This document shows positions 21,760-29,242 of a stretch of 55,663 nt of DNA, piece after piece. The position numbers and the translations under genes were made by a program. Origin of the DNA: a virus; IMG/VR virus record IMGVR_UViG_3300044984_002647, positions 1 through 55,663 of that record; one strand, written 5' to 3'. The stretch's first letter is position 1. Every line of letters starts with the position of its first letter. Below the pieces are notes generated by a model. The model had not been told where the DNA came from, did not search any database, and saw only the letters and a list, made by a program, of their open reading frames with translations.

Positions 21760-23316
21760 TCAACACTTTTTCCACACCCACTTCGAATGCCCACAATCCC
21801 AAATCCGGTCGAACCCGTTCATTTTCATATTTTCCCATTCCGACAAGGCGGGGTCAAACGAAAGGAGTTTGTTGGCAAGTTTGTGTTTCTGCCACCCCTG
21901 TCTCCCGGACAGGGTAGAATATCCATCCACTGTGTAATAATATCCGGGGGGAGTCGTAGAAACGAAATTGAATCCCAACTTTAAATACACTTCACCCGAG
22001 AAGTATCGCCGGTCTCCGTATGTAACAATCGAATTAGGGTTGTGTTTTTTTACAAAATGAGAAAACAGGCGAGAGCTTCCACCTATGACGGTGTGACCCA
22101 ACTTAGAACAAAATCTGCTCATTTCCCACTCAACTGCCGTATCGAATCTGGATTTTACAAATGTCATGACCGACATCAACTCTTTATTGAAATACATTCC
22201 AAGTTTTATTGTGGCATGGTCGTTTCCTTGGATGTGATTTCTTGCCAGAAATTCCTTTTTTTCTTGAGATGATATATCTCGTATTTCACATTTTCGTGCG
22301 TGAATTTTTATATTACCCTTTATCAATATATTTCTGAGCACGGACTTGACCACTTCCTGTGAATGATTCCATTCGTTTTCAAATATATGTATTAAGCGTA
22401 TTCCTTTGAATGCTGCCCCGTTGGTCTTGTTGAGATGGTAATTTCTATTTTTTCCACCGGATATTTCAGTATGCCAGTAAAGTCCATTACATTCTATACC
22501 AATCTTTTGATTTGGTAAATATATATCTATTTCTCTGGGAAATAATGTGGTTCTATCGTTGGGTATCACGGGGTCATCCGGGACCAGTGTCTTGATAAAT
22601 TCAAATATACTCGACTGAAAGTCCGACATAGTTTTGTCGCACTTAGAACATTTTATAGTTGCTCCATTATTAAGACTGTGTGCTTCTTCTCTATTGCATC
22701 TATTACATTTAAATGAATATGTCATTGTGGAGGAAACAGTCTTTACTCCAAAATAATCTTCTATGTTAAATAACGGAACAAAATGTTTGAACCGCTCGGA
22801 CGACACAAACTTTTTGAACATCGTTATTTTATGTGCATCTTTAAATTCACTCGATTTTGACGCATGTGCAACTCCATATTTTATAGCACATGTCTTTTTG
22901 TATTTTTCTTCGTACTCTTTGGATTTTCTGTAATTATCAACCCCATATTTTTCTATCATGGTGGATTTCATTTGTGTCGGGTTATTGTAATTTTCGTCAC
23001 CATAACGAGCGGCAAGGGTTTTTTTAACTTTTTCTACGTGGTCTGGCATCCCACCGGCCCATTCCACGCCGTGTGTTGCCATCATCGCGGCTTTGTAATT
23101 CTCCTTGACCGCGTCGGTTTTCATAGCATGTCCACCATATCTAGCGTCGAAAGTTTTAGCAACTCCGAGTTTATTTTTCTCTTTTACCTCCGGAGAGTTA
23201 CATGCGCAGACGCGAGAACAATACATTTTCTCTTTCCGTTTTTCGCACGTAAATTCCGATTTGCAGGTCGGGCAAATCTTGTGCAATGTATTATTTGGGT
23301 TCTTTGGTCTGGCCAT
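21760..23316 (-). CDS. Large EDxHD-type homing endonuclease
   Basis: The ATG at 23316 (MARPKNPNNTLHKICPTCKS) is preferred over a TTG five codons upstream. The N-terminus has a zinc-finger-like Cys set (CPTC...FTC...YCSRVCAC), followed by at least four spaced 'KYGV/RYG' repeats (TLAARYGDENYNNPTQ, MIEKYGVDNYRKS, AIKYGVAHASKS) that are probably DNA-recognition units. A second Cys4 cluster (CNRC...CSKC) precedes the nuclease core EIDIYLPNQKIGIECNGLYW and RLIHIFENEW, as in the Vsr-like EDxHD enzymes. The C-terminal 200 residues include another domain ending 'HSKWVWKKC'. It lies beside the tail tube gene on the opposite strand. It is a larger relative of the protein at 17240. Confidence 0.8.
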   Translation of the reverse strand: MARPKNPNNTLHKICPTCKSEFTCEKRKEKMYCSRVCACNSPEVKEKNKLGVAKTFDARYGGHAMKTDAVKENYKAAMMATHGVEWAGGMPDHVEKVKKTLAARYGDENYNNPTQMKSTMIEKYGVDNYRKSKEYEEKYKKTCAIKYGVAHASKSSEFKDAHKITMFKKFVSSERFKHFVPLFNIEDYFGVKTVSSTMTYSFKCNRCNREEAHSLNNGATIKCSKCDKTMSDFQSSIFEFIKTLVPDDPVIPNDRTTLFPREIDIYLPNQKIGIECNGLYWHTEISGGKNRNYHLNKTNGAAFKGIRLIHIFENEWNHSQEVVKSVLRNILIKGNIKIHARKCEIRDISSQEKKEFLARNHIQGNDHATIKLGMYFNKELMSVMTFVKSRFDTAVEWEMSRFCSKLGHTVIGGSSRLFSHFVKKHNPNSIVTYGDRRYFSGEVYLKLGFNFVSTTPPGYYYTVDGYSTLSGRQGWQKHKLANKLLSFDPALSEWENMKMNGFDRIWDCGHSKWVWKKC

Positions 23317-23387
23317 AAGGTTCGTAAGCAATAAAACAGTATATGTTTTTTTGATAATGTCAACATATTTTTTGTTTAATTATTATT

Positions 23388-23393
23388 TATAAT
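23388..23393 (+). promoter_or_regulatory. Possible -10-like element before tail tube
   Basis: TATAAT occurs in an A/T-rich divergent intergenic region (23332-23450) about 58 nt before the tube ATG, without a recognisable -35. It could be a late-type promoter in which only a -10-like box is needed. Weak evidence. Confidence 0.3.
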
Positions 23394-23450
23394 ACGATGC
23401 GATTACGCAGGCAGAAATGAATAACCAAACAATTAACCCTATATAACACC

Positions 23451-23945
23451 ATGGCAGAACTACTAGATGCAAATTCTATATTTTTTACAGCGTATGAACC
23501 AAAAGTTCAAAACCGCTTTATTATCGAGATAGACGGAATTCCCGCATATCTTATCAAAGCGGCGGCGCGTCCAACTATTGTAAACAACTCAATTACCCTA
23601 GACCACATCAACTTGAAGCGCAAGCTCAAGGGAAAAAGTGAATGGTCCGACGTTGAAGTGACACTGTATGACGCTATTGTTCCGTCCGGCGCTCAAGCCT
23701 GTATGGAATGGGTGCGTCTTGCTCACGAATCCGTGACCGGTCGTAACGGCTATGCGGCATTCTATAAAAAGGATGTCAATATCGTTGTATTGGGTCCGGT
23801 CGGCGATAAAATCGAAAATTGGCAATTGAAGGGCGCATTCCCATCAACAGTCAATTTCAATGGCACGGGACTTGATTGGAGCGCACAAGAAGCTCTGACC
23901 ATCAACATGACGCTCACTTACGACTACGCGATACTTCAATATTGA
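23451..23945 (+). CDS. Tail tube protein (gp19-like)
   Basis: The 164 residues match T4 gp19 in length. The pattern 'AYEPKVQNRFIIEIDGIPAYLIKAAARP' at the start, 'KLKGKSEWSDVEVTLYDAIVPSG' in the middle and 'LKGAFPSTVNFNGTGLDWSAQEALTINMTLTYDYA' at the end is typical of contractile-tail tube subunits. Hexameric rings of this protein form the inner tube through which DNA passes. In T4-like phages the tube gene directly follows the sheath gene; here about 6.3 kb of unrelated genes intervene. A strong terminator follows the gene. Confidence 0.93.
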   Translation: MAELLDANSIFFTAYEPKVQNRFIIEIDGIPAYLIKAAARPTIVNNSITLDHINLKRKLKGKSEWSDVEVTLYDAIVPSGAQACMEWVRLAHESVTGRNGYAAFYKKDVNIVVLGPVGDKIENWQLKGAFPSTVNFNGTGLDWSAQEALTINMTLTYDYAILQY

Positions 23946-23970
23946 TATAATAAGAAGAATAAGTTTCAAG

Positions 23971-23996
23971 TCCCCTATGAAAATAGGGGATTTTTT
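23971..23996 (+). terminator. Rho-independent terminator after tail tube
   Basis: An 8-bp stem (tcccctat / atagggga) is capped by a GAAA tetraloop and followed by TTTTTT. It isolates the tube gene from the release-factor gene. Confidence 0.9.
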
Positions 23997-23997
23997 A

Positions 23998-24027
23998 TTG
24001 ACATATACAAAATTATCCGCATACTTA
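23998..24027 (+). promoter_or_regulatory. Candidate promoter of release-factor gene
   Basis: TTGACA at 23998-24003 is followed after 18 nt by TACTTA (24022-24027), a poor -10. It lies immediately after the tube terminator and just before the ATG at 24036, so a transcript from it would have almost no leader. The perfect -35 makes it worth listing; confidence is low because the -10 is weak. Confidence 0.35.
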
Positions 24028-24035
24028 TATTCGCT

Positions 24036-24777
24036 ATGAAGACACAAACAACATATTACTCGAATAACTCGGGCAACCCATCGGGAGGCTCTGCTAGCTC
24101 TTGGGGGTCACTTTGACGCGAGAGGTGTGTTGGTTGAAGTAATTTCTGGCGAGGGCGGGGATGATTCAAAATTATTCACCGAGCAACTGTTCATAGCTTA
24201 TCTGGCGTTCATGGAAAAAAATGGACTGGAAGCTGAGTTGGAAGAAACCGGACCCAGCAAATTCAGTTTTGTGTGTTCGGATATGAAAGCTGAATCTTTG
24301 TTTGATTCCGAGACTGGGACGCATTGTGTACAACGCATTCCAAAGAACGACCGAGGTGGTAGGAAACATACATCTTACGTTGCCGTGACCGTAACGAGGT
24401 TACTGCAACAGAACAATGAAATGAAGGAATCTGATTTGGAAGAATCATTCCAACGAGGACATGGAAACGGTGGACAACACCAGAACAAAACGTCAAGTGC
24501 AGTGCGACTGAAACACATCCCAACTGGGTTGGAAGTTTTCATTAACGGACGAAGTCAGCAAGCCAATCGAAGAACTGCCAGACTGTGTTTGGCGGGTAAA
24601 ATAAAGCAGTTTTCGTCCAAGTCGGGTAATTCTACTAATTATAGCGGCGCTGGTCGCGGAGATAAGGTCCGCACATACAACTATGCTGATAACCGAATTA
24701 CTGACCACAGAAATGGAGCTAAGTGTCACATGATAGACAGTGTTATGAAAGAAGGAAGATTTGAACTTTTACGCTAA
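24036..24777 (+). CDS. Class-I release factor homologue with RF2-type +1 frameshift
   Basis: Read as join(24036-24113, 24115-24777), 246 aa. An ATG at 24036 opens a 26-codon frame ending ...W-G-S-L at CTT TGA; the +1 frame continues as D-A-R-G-V-L-V-E-V-ISGEGGDDSK without stop to 24777. GVLVEVISGEGGDD matches the start of release-factor domain 2, HCVQRIPKNDRGGRKHTS the codon-recognition region, GHGNGGQHQNK the GGQ peptidyl-hydrolysis loop (residues 145-147), and 'TYNYADNRITDHR' the RF1-type C-terminus. Domain 1 is essentially absent, as in short PrfH-like homologues. The tripeptide position reads PKN rather than PxT or SPF. The body frame alone has only a GTG at 24127 with no SD, which would truncate domain 2. 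Role: peptide release or ribosome rescue during infection, probably autoregulated. Confidence 0.85.
24103..24117 (+). promoter_or_regulatory. RF2-type programmed +1 frameshift signal
   Basis: The sequence GGGGG-TCA-CTT-TGA-C places an internal SD-like G-run exactly three bases before the slippery CTT codon and the in-frame TGA followed by C. E. coli prfB has GGGGG-TAT-CTT-TGA-C with identical spacing. Established mechanism: slow UGA decoding when release factor is scarce lets tRNA-Leu slip from CUU to UUU. Here slippage joins the 26-codon leader to the GGQ-containing frame. Confidence 0.88.
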
Positions 24778-24801
24778 TTCTTTCTTATATTCATTTTGGA
24801 C

Positions 24802-24831
24802 TTGACGGAAGTATATAACACTGTGTACAAT
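24802..24831 (+). promoter_or_regulatory. Candidate sigma70-type promoter
   Basis: TTGACG (24802-24807), 18-nt spacer, TACAAT (24826-24831). It lies in the 153-nt gap after the release-factor gene and could drive the gene cluster that begins at 24931. The rest of the gap is A/T-rich leader without another gene. Confidence 0.5.
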
Positions 24832-24930
24832 ACTTGAGTTATAACGACAGCAACTAAATAAATTCAGTTAACTAGCATTAAAAATAAAATAAGTTATATT
24901 TATATATACTAAAAATAATAACAACTTAAA

Positions 24931-25179
24931 ATGAATAAATTTGAATTAAAATCTTTAATAAAAGAGGTTATAAAAGAAGTGAGGAATAAGTCAGAAACAA
25001 AACAAAAATTGAATAGAGTTGTTAGTTCATATATTACTTCTCCCGGAGAAAAAAATCCTTGCTTATATATTAACATTCAGATTGAAGCAAAAGATATGGA
25101 TTGTGCAGAAAAATGTAGAAAAGATATATTATCAGATTTAGAAAAAAATCACGACATAAAAATCCAAAAGGAAACTTAA
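24931..25179 (+). CDS. Small protein with shared N-terminal peptide (82 aa)
   Basis: The first 17 residues, MNKFELKSLIKEVIKEV, form an amphipathic helix that recurs at the start of five other proteins in this window (25181, 25768, 26429, 50110, 50821). The rest ('NPCLYINIQIEAKDMDCAEKCRKDILSDLEK') predicts a small alpha/beta fold with three Cys and no recognised family. It ends one base before the next ATG, so translation is probably coupled. The shared leader contains I/V-x-E steps like those cut by T4-type prohead protease, suggesting packaging into the head; that is inference. Confidence 0.65.
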   Translation: MNKFELKSLIKEVIKEVRNKSETKQKLNRVVSSYITSPGEKNPCLYINIQIEAKDMDCAEKCRKDILSDLEKNHDIKIQKET

Positions 25180-25180
25180 T

Positions 25181-25444
25181 ATGAAACACGATGAATTAAA
25201 GAAATTTATACGGGAAACTATTAAAGACGCAATTGATGAATTTGCACCCCTCGGTGTTGCAGAAGAAGATATGTTACAGGAAAAATCTCCTCCGGGGTTT
25301 CCAGAGAAACTGCATGATAAATTACTGAGTCAATACGATGGAGATGAGGATAAAGCGTATGCCACAATGTGGAAAATTTTTTATGCTAAGAAACGGGGTC
25401 ATAAAAAGATGAATGAAATGTGGATGGCTTGGGAAAATAAATAA
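25181..25444 (+). CDS. Small protein with shared N-terminal peptide (87 aa)
   Basis: It starts MKHDELKKFIRETIKDAIDE, the shared leader. The C-terminal half, 'SPPGFPEKLHDKLLSQYDG' and 'DKAYATMWKIFYAKKRG' ending in 'MNEMWMAWENK', is a compact helical module that I recall as a short conserved domain in phage and metagenomic virion-related proteins, without known function. The stop is followed after 3 nt by the next gene. A head-packaged or scaffold-associated role is a hypothesis from the leader peptide. Confidence 0.65.
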   Translation: MKHDELKKFIRETIKDAIDEFAPLGVAEEDMLQEKSPPGFPEKLHDKLLSQYDGDEDKAYATMWKIFYAKKRGHKKMNEMWMAWENK

Positions 25445-25447
25445 AAA

Positions 25448-25771
25448 ATGTCATTCACAGATTACAATATTGACGTTGTTCCAATCAGAATCGGCGGATT
25501 TATGATGGATAATTTAGGACCGGAAAAAATAAATTCAAGTGTTCCTACTTTTAATATCGGAGACACAGTTACATTCGTAGCCGAAGAAAAGAGGTATTGT
25601 TTAGATTATTTTGCAGTGTTTCCACCAAATAAAATTGTAAATCAATCAGATTGGTTTTTAACTATGTTTGGATTTTATGCGTCATTTAACCCAAGAATTC
25701 AAGTCGAAATGAACACCGCTGCTGACCACACCGGTCAAAACTCGGGAGTAAGAGTAGTATACAGACCATGA
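25448..25771 (+). CDS. Unknown 107-aa protein
   Basis: I do not recognise this protein. It lacks the shared leader of its neighbours. The sequence MSFTDYNIDVVPIRIGGFMM, then 'NIGDTVTFVAEEKRYCLDYFAVFPPNKI' and 'NPRIQVEMNTAADHTGQNSGVRVVYRP', predicts mostly beta strands with many aromatics. It overlaps the following gene by ATGA, indicating translational coupling. It is probably a small virion protein, given the neighbours. Confidence 0.6.
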   Translation: MSFTDYNIDVVPIRIGGFMMDNLGPEKINSSVPTFNIGDTVTFVAEEKRYCLDYFAVFPPNKIVNQSDWFLTMFGFYASFNPRIQVEMNTAADHTGQNSGVRVVYRP

Positions 25772-26409
25772 ATAAATCACAACTATCAGAAATTATAACC
25801 AATATTGTAAAACGTAAATTGGCGGAACACAAAATCGGGCTAAATGAGTTGGAGAACATGCTCACACAGATGGGAGCGCCAACACAGGCACCGTCCCCGG
25901 AGGACAAAAAACTGCAAAAATCCCAGAGTGAATTGGTGAAAGCTCAAAAGGATAAAGAAAAAAATTTAGCAAAGATTGCAAAGTTGGATGCCAGCACTTT
26001 AAGTGCAAAAACCCGGGCTCAACTTCACGTCAATAAGGCCGAGGAACGTATCGGAACCTCTCAAGATAAAGTCGCCAGAGACGCAGAGACCGCAGCGAGG
26101 AAAGCAAAAGCAACTGGGCAGATATCCGCCGCGCAATTACCATTACAAGAAACTGAGACACCGAGCAAAACTCATAAGTGGAAAGATGGAACCTCCATCC
26201 CAGTTAATTCCCAAGGCGCACCAATTGAACAAGGATGGCAATCTTTGGGATATGCCAACGGTTGGTCAAGTAGCCCGGAAGACAAACAAAAGTACGACCA
26301 AAATAAAAATAAAATGTGGTATACCGCAAGACTGAATACAGATGGAACTCAGGAGGCTATATATTGCCCAGAAGCCAAATTATGGTATTTGGTTGACTCT
26401 GGCGGGTAA
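25768..26409 (+). CDS. Shared-leader protein with coiled coil (213 aa)
   Basis: The leader MNKSQLSEIITNIVKRKLAE opens the protein. Residues ~45-120 are a charged Lys/Ala/Gln-rich coiled coil ('QSELVKAQKDKEKNLAKIAKLD'). The C-terminal ~75 residues contain many Trp/Tyr (KWKDG, GWQSLGYANGWSS, KMWYTARL, KLWYLVDSGG), like a small binding domain. No enzyme motifs are visible. Start ATG overlaps the previous stop. An internal head protein or adaptor is possible. Function unknown. Confidence 0.6.
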   Translation: MNKSQLSEIITNIVKRKLAEHKIGLNELENMLTQMGAPTQAPSPEDKKLQKSQSELVKAQKDKEKNLAKIAKLDASTLSAKTRAQLHVNKAEERIGTSQDKVARDAETAARKAKATGQISAAQLPLQETETPSKTHKWKDGTSIPVNSQGAPIEQGWQSLGYANGWSSSPEDKQKYDQNKNKMWYTARLNTDGTQEAIYCPEAKLWYLVDSGG

Positions 26410-26428
26410 TTTAATAACATAGAAACAT

Positions 26429-27355
26429 ATGAAAAAATCAGATCTTAAATTGTTGATTAAGAGTATAGTGACAGAAATATATTCTTCTAAACGCGAAAGT
26501 TTAGAAGAGTCGGAAGCTCTATCTGGGTTTGAAGAAACTTCCGATAAGGCCGAAAATACGGAGATGGTGGTTGATGATAAAAAATTGACTATTGTCACAG
26601 AACCAAAAGAAAAAGAAGAAGGTAAAAAACTCCCGGTAGTTAAGAAACCGGCGACTCCCAAGATTGTAAAAGAAGATATTCTAGGCATGATTCGCGAAGC
26701 ACTCGAACAACGACGAGTTGAAGAAATGGCAAAGCGTCCATCCAAATTTGATGCCGCAACTGGAATCCTCGACGCTTCCGTAAGTCCGGACCGTCGTAAG
26801 TCCGACCCAACATCTCCCACAGGATATCGGCTAGTGGGAGCATTCGAATTAAAAGACCCAGTAACAAAGAAAGTTACTCAGGTTGTACCGGATGGAACGC
26901 CAATCATGGCACCCTCTGCACAGACTCAAAAGAAATTGGGGACAGTCGCCCCAAAAACTCCGCCATCAACTGTAGCGGGAAGCGGGTCGTCGATATTATC
27001 TCCACAGACCGTTGCCGCTCAGTCCTCGGCCGATTCGTCGGACGACGGCGAGGAGGAAGACCTAAATATGGGAGTTCCACCGGAAGGAAAACCAAACTCA
27101 AAGGTCAAAGTTACATTGGACGGAAAGTCTATCGGACAATTTAATTTTCGTTTGCCTTCTGGTAAGATTAGTAGTGATAATATGGAAACGAATCTTTACC
27201 GCACCGAACTTCCGGATTTGCCGCTCGATAAGTCTGTGGGTTCAATGTACGAGAATATGGAAAATATGTTCTTCGATGACAAACTGCCAGCTAACGCTAC
27301 ATTGAATCTTTTCACCGCAAAGAATGCGACTGGTAAGACCATTATGGCTAAATAA
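26429..27355 (+). CDS. Shared-leader acidic protein (308 aa)
   Basis: The leader MKKSDLKLLIKSIVTEIYSS is followed by a long low-complexity acidic/Lys-rich region (SLEESEALSGFEETSDKAEN) and a Pro/Ser/Ala-rich linker around residues 160-215 ('PPSTVAGSGSSILSPQTVAAQSSADSSDD'). A compact C-terminal domain has 'VKVTLDGKSIGQFNFRLPSGKI' and 'TLNLFTAKNATGKTIMAK'. No homologue is recognised. The domain layout (leader, linker, small domain) resembles a cargo or scaffold-type head protein, which is inference. A rho-independent terminator follows and ends this transcript. Confidence 0.6.
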   Translation: MKKSDLKLLIKSIVTEIYSSKRESLEESEALSGFEETSDKAENTEMVVDDKKLTIVTEPKEKEEGKKLPVVKKPATPKIVKEDILGMIREALEQRRVEEMAKRPSKFDAATGILDASVSPDRRKSDPTSPTGYRLVGAFELKDPVTKKVTQVVPDGTPIMAPSAQTQKKLGTVAPKTPPSTVAGSGSSILSPQTVAAQSSADSSDDGEEEDLNMGVPPEGKPNSKVKVTLDGKSIGQFNFRLPSGKISSDNMETNLYRTELPDLPLDKSVGSMYENMENMFFDDKLPANATLNLFTAKNATGKTIMAK

Positions 27356-27375
27356 TTTAGTTTTTATAACAAACG

Positions 27376-27408
27376 AAAAAGAGATTGCCAACAACAATCT
27401 CTTTTTTT
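27376..27408 (+). terminator. Rho-independent terminator
   Basis: Stem gagattg / caatctc, extended by flanking A/T pairs, with loop ccaacaa and seven Ts. It separates the shared-leader cluster from the baseplate/tape-measure cluster. Confidence 0.85.
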
Positions 27409-27448
27409 ATGCTCAAATATATACGAAAACTTTTTGTAATCCATATAT

Positions 27449-28282
27449 ATGGATAACAAACATATTATGGCAGACACAATTATTCCAATCTCGAAATCAA
27501 CTCCGGTAGCACAAAAGTCTAATCAGCCAATTGAAACGGTAACTCTACCGTCAAAAGGATATTTCTATCCGGAGAGTCATCCACTGTCCAAGGGTACGGT
27601 TGATATTTATCAAGTTACCGCTCGACATGAAGATATTTTGAGCAACACCACCTTATTAAAGAAAGGCACTGTTCTTGACGAATTCTTGAAAGCTTTGATT
27701 GCTACCCCGAATGTATCCGTGGGCGATTTGTTAATAGGCGACCAAAATGCGCTGTATATTGCGGCGAGAAAAAGTGCATATGGAGAAATTTATAGCCCAA
27801 AGATTAAATGTCCCGCGTGCGAAGTAGAATCCACGGTGCGGTTCGATTTGAATACAATAGGAGTAAAGGAATTCAAGCTTGACGGAATAACCAAGGGAGA
27901 AAATCGTCTGACATTTACTCTACCAAAATCCGGACGAGTGATTGGATTTAGTTTAACTACCGTAAAGGACGATGCTGATATTTCAGCGGAAATTAAAGCT
28001 ATTGTAAAATTTGGAAACGCCGCAACCATACCGGAAGTTACCACGAAATTAAAATACACCATCAAGACCATTGATGGCGAATCTAACAGAGTAAAAGTTA
28101 AAAACTTTGTTGATGACCAATTGACAGCGATTGACAGTCTGGCCTTGCGCAGATTTATCCGCGAAAGCACGCCGGATATAGACATGTCGTTTAATTTCGT
28201 TTGCCCCGAATGTGAACATTCGGAAAAACTATATATTCCATTGGGACCAAGTTTCTTCTGGCCGAGCACAGCAGAAAACTAA
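27449..28282 (+). CDS. Baseplate hub subunit, T4 gp26-like
   Basis: The pattern 'VTLPSKGYFYPESHPLSKGTVDIYQVTARHEDIL', then 'LLKKGTVLDEFLKALI' and 'DLLIGDQNALYIAARKSAYGEIY', is that of T4-like gp26/T4_baseplate family proteins. It has two Cys pairs (KCPACE and CPECEHSEK) that probably form a zinc ribbon. It is directly followed by a second, shorter-featured relative, giving two adjacent paralogues. The first ATG is at 27449; a second at 27467 (MADTIIPISK) is equally plausible, as neither has an SD. Role: baseplate hub assembly at the tail tip. Confidence 0.75.
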   Translation: MDNKHIMADTIIPISKSTPVAQKSNQPIETVTLPSKGYFYPESHPLSKGTVDIYQVTARHEDILSNTTLLKKGTVLDEFLKALIATPNVSVGDLLIGDQNALYIAARKSAYGEIYSPKIKCPACEVESTVRFDLNTIGVKEFKLDGITKGENRLTFTLPKSGRVIGFSLTTVKDDADISAEIKAIVKFGNAATIPEVTTKLKYTIKTIDGESNRVKVKNFVDDQLTAIDSLALRRFIRESTPDIDMSFNFVCPECEHSEKLYIPLGPSFFWPSTAEN

Positions 28283-28293
28283 TAGAATGAGGC

Positions 28294-29208
28294 GTGAACC
28301 TACATTCTGAAATCATAGATTTGGCATCAGAGGGATATTTTTATCCAAGTGGGTCGGCATTATCTAGCGGAAAAGTCAATATTCTTCCAATCACGGCGGA
28401 GTATGAGGAATTGCTTGGAAATGCCAATTTAATAAAGCGGGGACTTCTAGACCGAGAGTTTTTGAATAAAATCGTGGCCGGTGGGATCGACTACGACAGT
28501 CTATTGGAATGTGATAAGCATTCTATTCTATTGAACGTTCGAATCGCGAATTACGGAATGCATACGAGTGTAAAAACCGGATGTGAAAAGTGCGATGCTG
28601 AATTTGACCATGACATATCATTCGGATTCAGGTCTATTCCTTTCAACTTTTCCAACTATACTAGAGGAGTGAACGAAATTGAATATCTATTTGAAAGATG
28701 TGAAAAGAAAATAAAGTTTAGGTTGGGAACGTGTCTTGATAATGATATATACGAAAAGTTAGGTTGGTTGGCGTTTGCGAAGCATATTACACTGGAAATT
28801 GATGGTGTAGATAACATATCGGATTTCTATGACTATGAGTTGTCTGTGTCAGATAGTATATCATTTCGAAATTATTATAAAAACAACACTCCGGGATATG
28901 TGAATGACATCACAATCACTTGCCCGACATGTCGCATACCAAGAATATCCAAGATGGATATAAATGCAAATATATTTGGAATCAGACCAGAGTCCAAGAT
29001 GACGATGCATTCTGAAATATTTGATTTGTGTTATTATAGTAACGGGGCATTTACTCAGGATGGAGTATATAAAATGCCAACCAGTTTGCGAAGTTTTTAT
29101 ATGAAAAAATTGGTGGATGCCAAAAAAGCAGAATCGGATGCGCAAAAATCCACAAACGACGGAGACACAAGCAACAAGATTGCTCGACCTCCCACCATCA
29201 AAAGTTAA
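28294..29208 (+). CDS. Baseplate hub paralogue, gp26-like with extended C-terminus
   Basis: It starts with GTG after a weak SD (tgagg). 'IIDLASEGYFYPSGSALSSGKVNILPITAEYEELL', then 'RGLLDREFLNKIV' and 'LLECDKHSILLNVRIANYG', parallel the preceding gene line by line. Cys pairs are present (GCEKCDAEF and CPTCRIP). An added C-terminal region, MHSEIFDLCYYSNGAF followed by 'YKMPTSLRSFYMKKLVDAKK', is typical of T4-like baseplate hub proteins that end in a helical 'Y-x-MP-x-x-LR-x-FY' segment. Probably forms a complex with its neighbour. Confidence 0.7.
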   Translation: MNLHSEIIDLASEGYFYPSGSALSSGKVNILPITAEYEELLGNANLIKRGLLDREFLNKIVAGGIDYDSLLECDKHSILLNVRIANYGMHTSVKTGCEKCDAEFDHDISFGFRSIPFNFSNYTRGVNEIEYLFERCEKKIKFRLGTCLDNDIYEKLGWLAFAKHITLEIDGVDNISDFYDYELSVSDSISFRNYYKNNTPGYVNDITITCPTCRIPRISKMDINANIFGIRPESKMTMHSEIFDLCYYSNGAFTQDGVYKMPTSLRSFYMKKLVDAKKAESDAQKSTNDGDTSNKIARPPTIKS

Positions 29209-29242
29209 TGTGCTATAATATTTATAATATAACACATAGACA

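Noticed and set aside
22864-23334. Plus-strand Phe/Val-rich frame that looks membrane-like
   Set aside because: It is antisense to the conserved YG repeats of the homing endonuclease and is compositionally an artefact of that strand.
24127-24777. Release factor starting at the GTG at 24127
   Set aside because: It has no SD and would drop the start of domain 2; the in-frame codons before it (D-A-R-G) connect to the RF2-type frameshift site, which gives a better full-length product.
24778-24930. Search for a tRNA in the gap after the release factor
   Set aside because: No cloverleaf-like pairing or conserved T-loop (GGTTCRA) was seen here or in other gaps.
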